DNA from: a bacterium
Lineage (GTDB): Bacteria; Verrucomicrobiota; Verrucomicrobiae; Opitutales; Opitutaceae
NCBI GenBank assembly: GCA_021780625.1
Contig: JAJXYI010000304.1
Coordinates: 1 to 5,298 of the forward strand
Reading direction: 5' to 3'
Length of the DNA stretch: 5,298 bases
Shown here: positions 5,284-5,298 of the stretch, in pieces
How positions within the stretch are numbered: position 1 is the first letter of the stretch
Layout of the letters: every line of letters begins with the position of its first letter
Made by a program: the position numbers and the translations under genes
The notes under the pieces: generated by a model
What the model was told of the DNA's origin: nothing
Database searches by the model: none
What the model saw: only the letters and a program-made list of their open reading frames with translations

Positions 5284-5298
5284 CTTCCCATTCACGGC

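Noticed and set aside
1..5298. CRISPR array or tandem repeats
   Set aside because: The repeated motif occurs four times at irregular distances and in both orientations, with no regular spacers.

Overview
The window is GC-rich bacterial DNA with a patchwork layout: five fairly clear protein genes, one doubtful small ORF, and copies of a short dispersed repeat. No rRNA, tRNA, CRISPR array or phage gene was seen. The gene content (a DUF3857/transglutaminase-like exported protein, a two-helix zinc-ribbon membrane protein, a short CDF-type cation transporter) and high GC fit a soil or environmental Gram-negative such as an Acidobacteriota (Vicinamibacteria-like) or a proteobacterium. This is an impression from family recall, not a proven assignment.

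Layout: positions 1-29 hold the cut-off end of a repeat (copy A). On the minus strand, 1202-768 encodes a short ankyrin-repeat protein, followed after about 60 nt by a GTG-started lipoprotein of unknown function (707-69). This pair is visibly less GC-rich than the rest. The 210-nt stretch 1203-1412 is a divergent intergenic region. A plus-strand gene (1413-1712) encodes a 99-aa protein with two membrane helices and a four-cysteine zinc ribbon. The 345-nt gap 1713-2057 lies between convergent genes and holds a strong hairpin (1771-1797), a 150-nt repeat element with inverted ends (1830-1979, copy B) and a second hairpin (2023-2039). The minus-strand gene 4109-2058 encodes a 683-aa secreted DUF3857/transglutaminase-like protein with a complete Cys-His-Asp triad. 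The 474-nt stretch 4110-4583 holds an 80-codon minus-strand ORF with a good ribosome binding site and repeat copy C (4447-4562). The plus-strand gene 4584-5249 encodes a six-helix cation transporter, followed by a GC-rich terminator-like hairpin.

The most unusual signal is the repeat family. Copies B and C share about 110 nt, including 19 identical bases, and lie in inverted orientation on either side of the transglutaminase-like gene. Their outer ends look like terminal inverted repeats. Copy B looks like an internally deleted miniature element, while copy C runs into the start of the 80-codon ORF, whose first codons lie inside the repeat. This suggests a mobile element family whose larger members encode a protein beginning MVSA. 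I cannot assign it to a known insertion-sequence family from sequence alone. No metabolic pathway joins the genes. They look like independent envelope and accessory functions.
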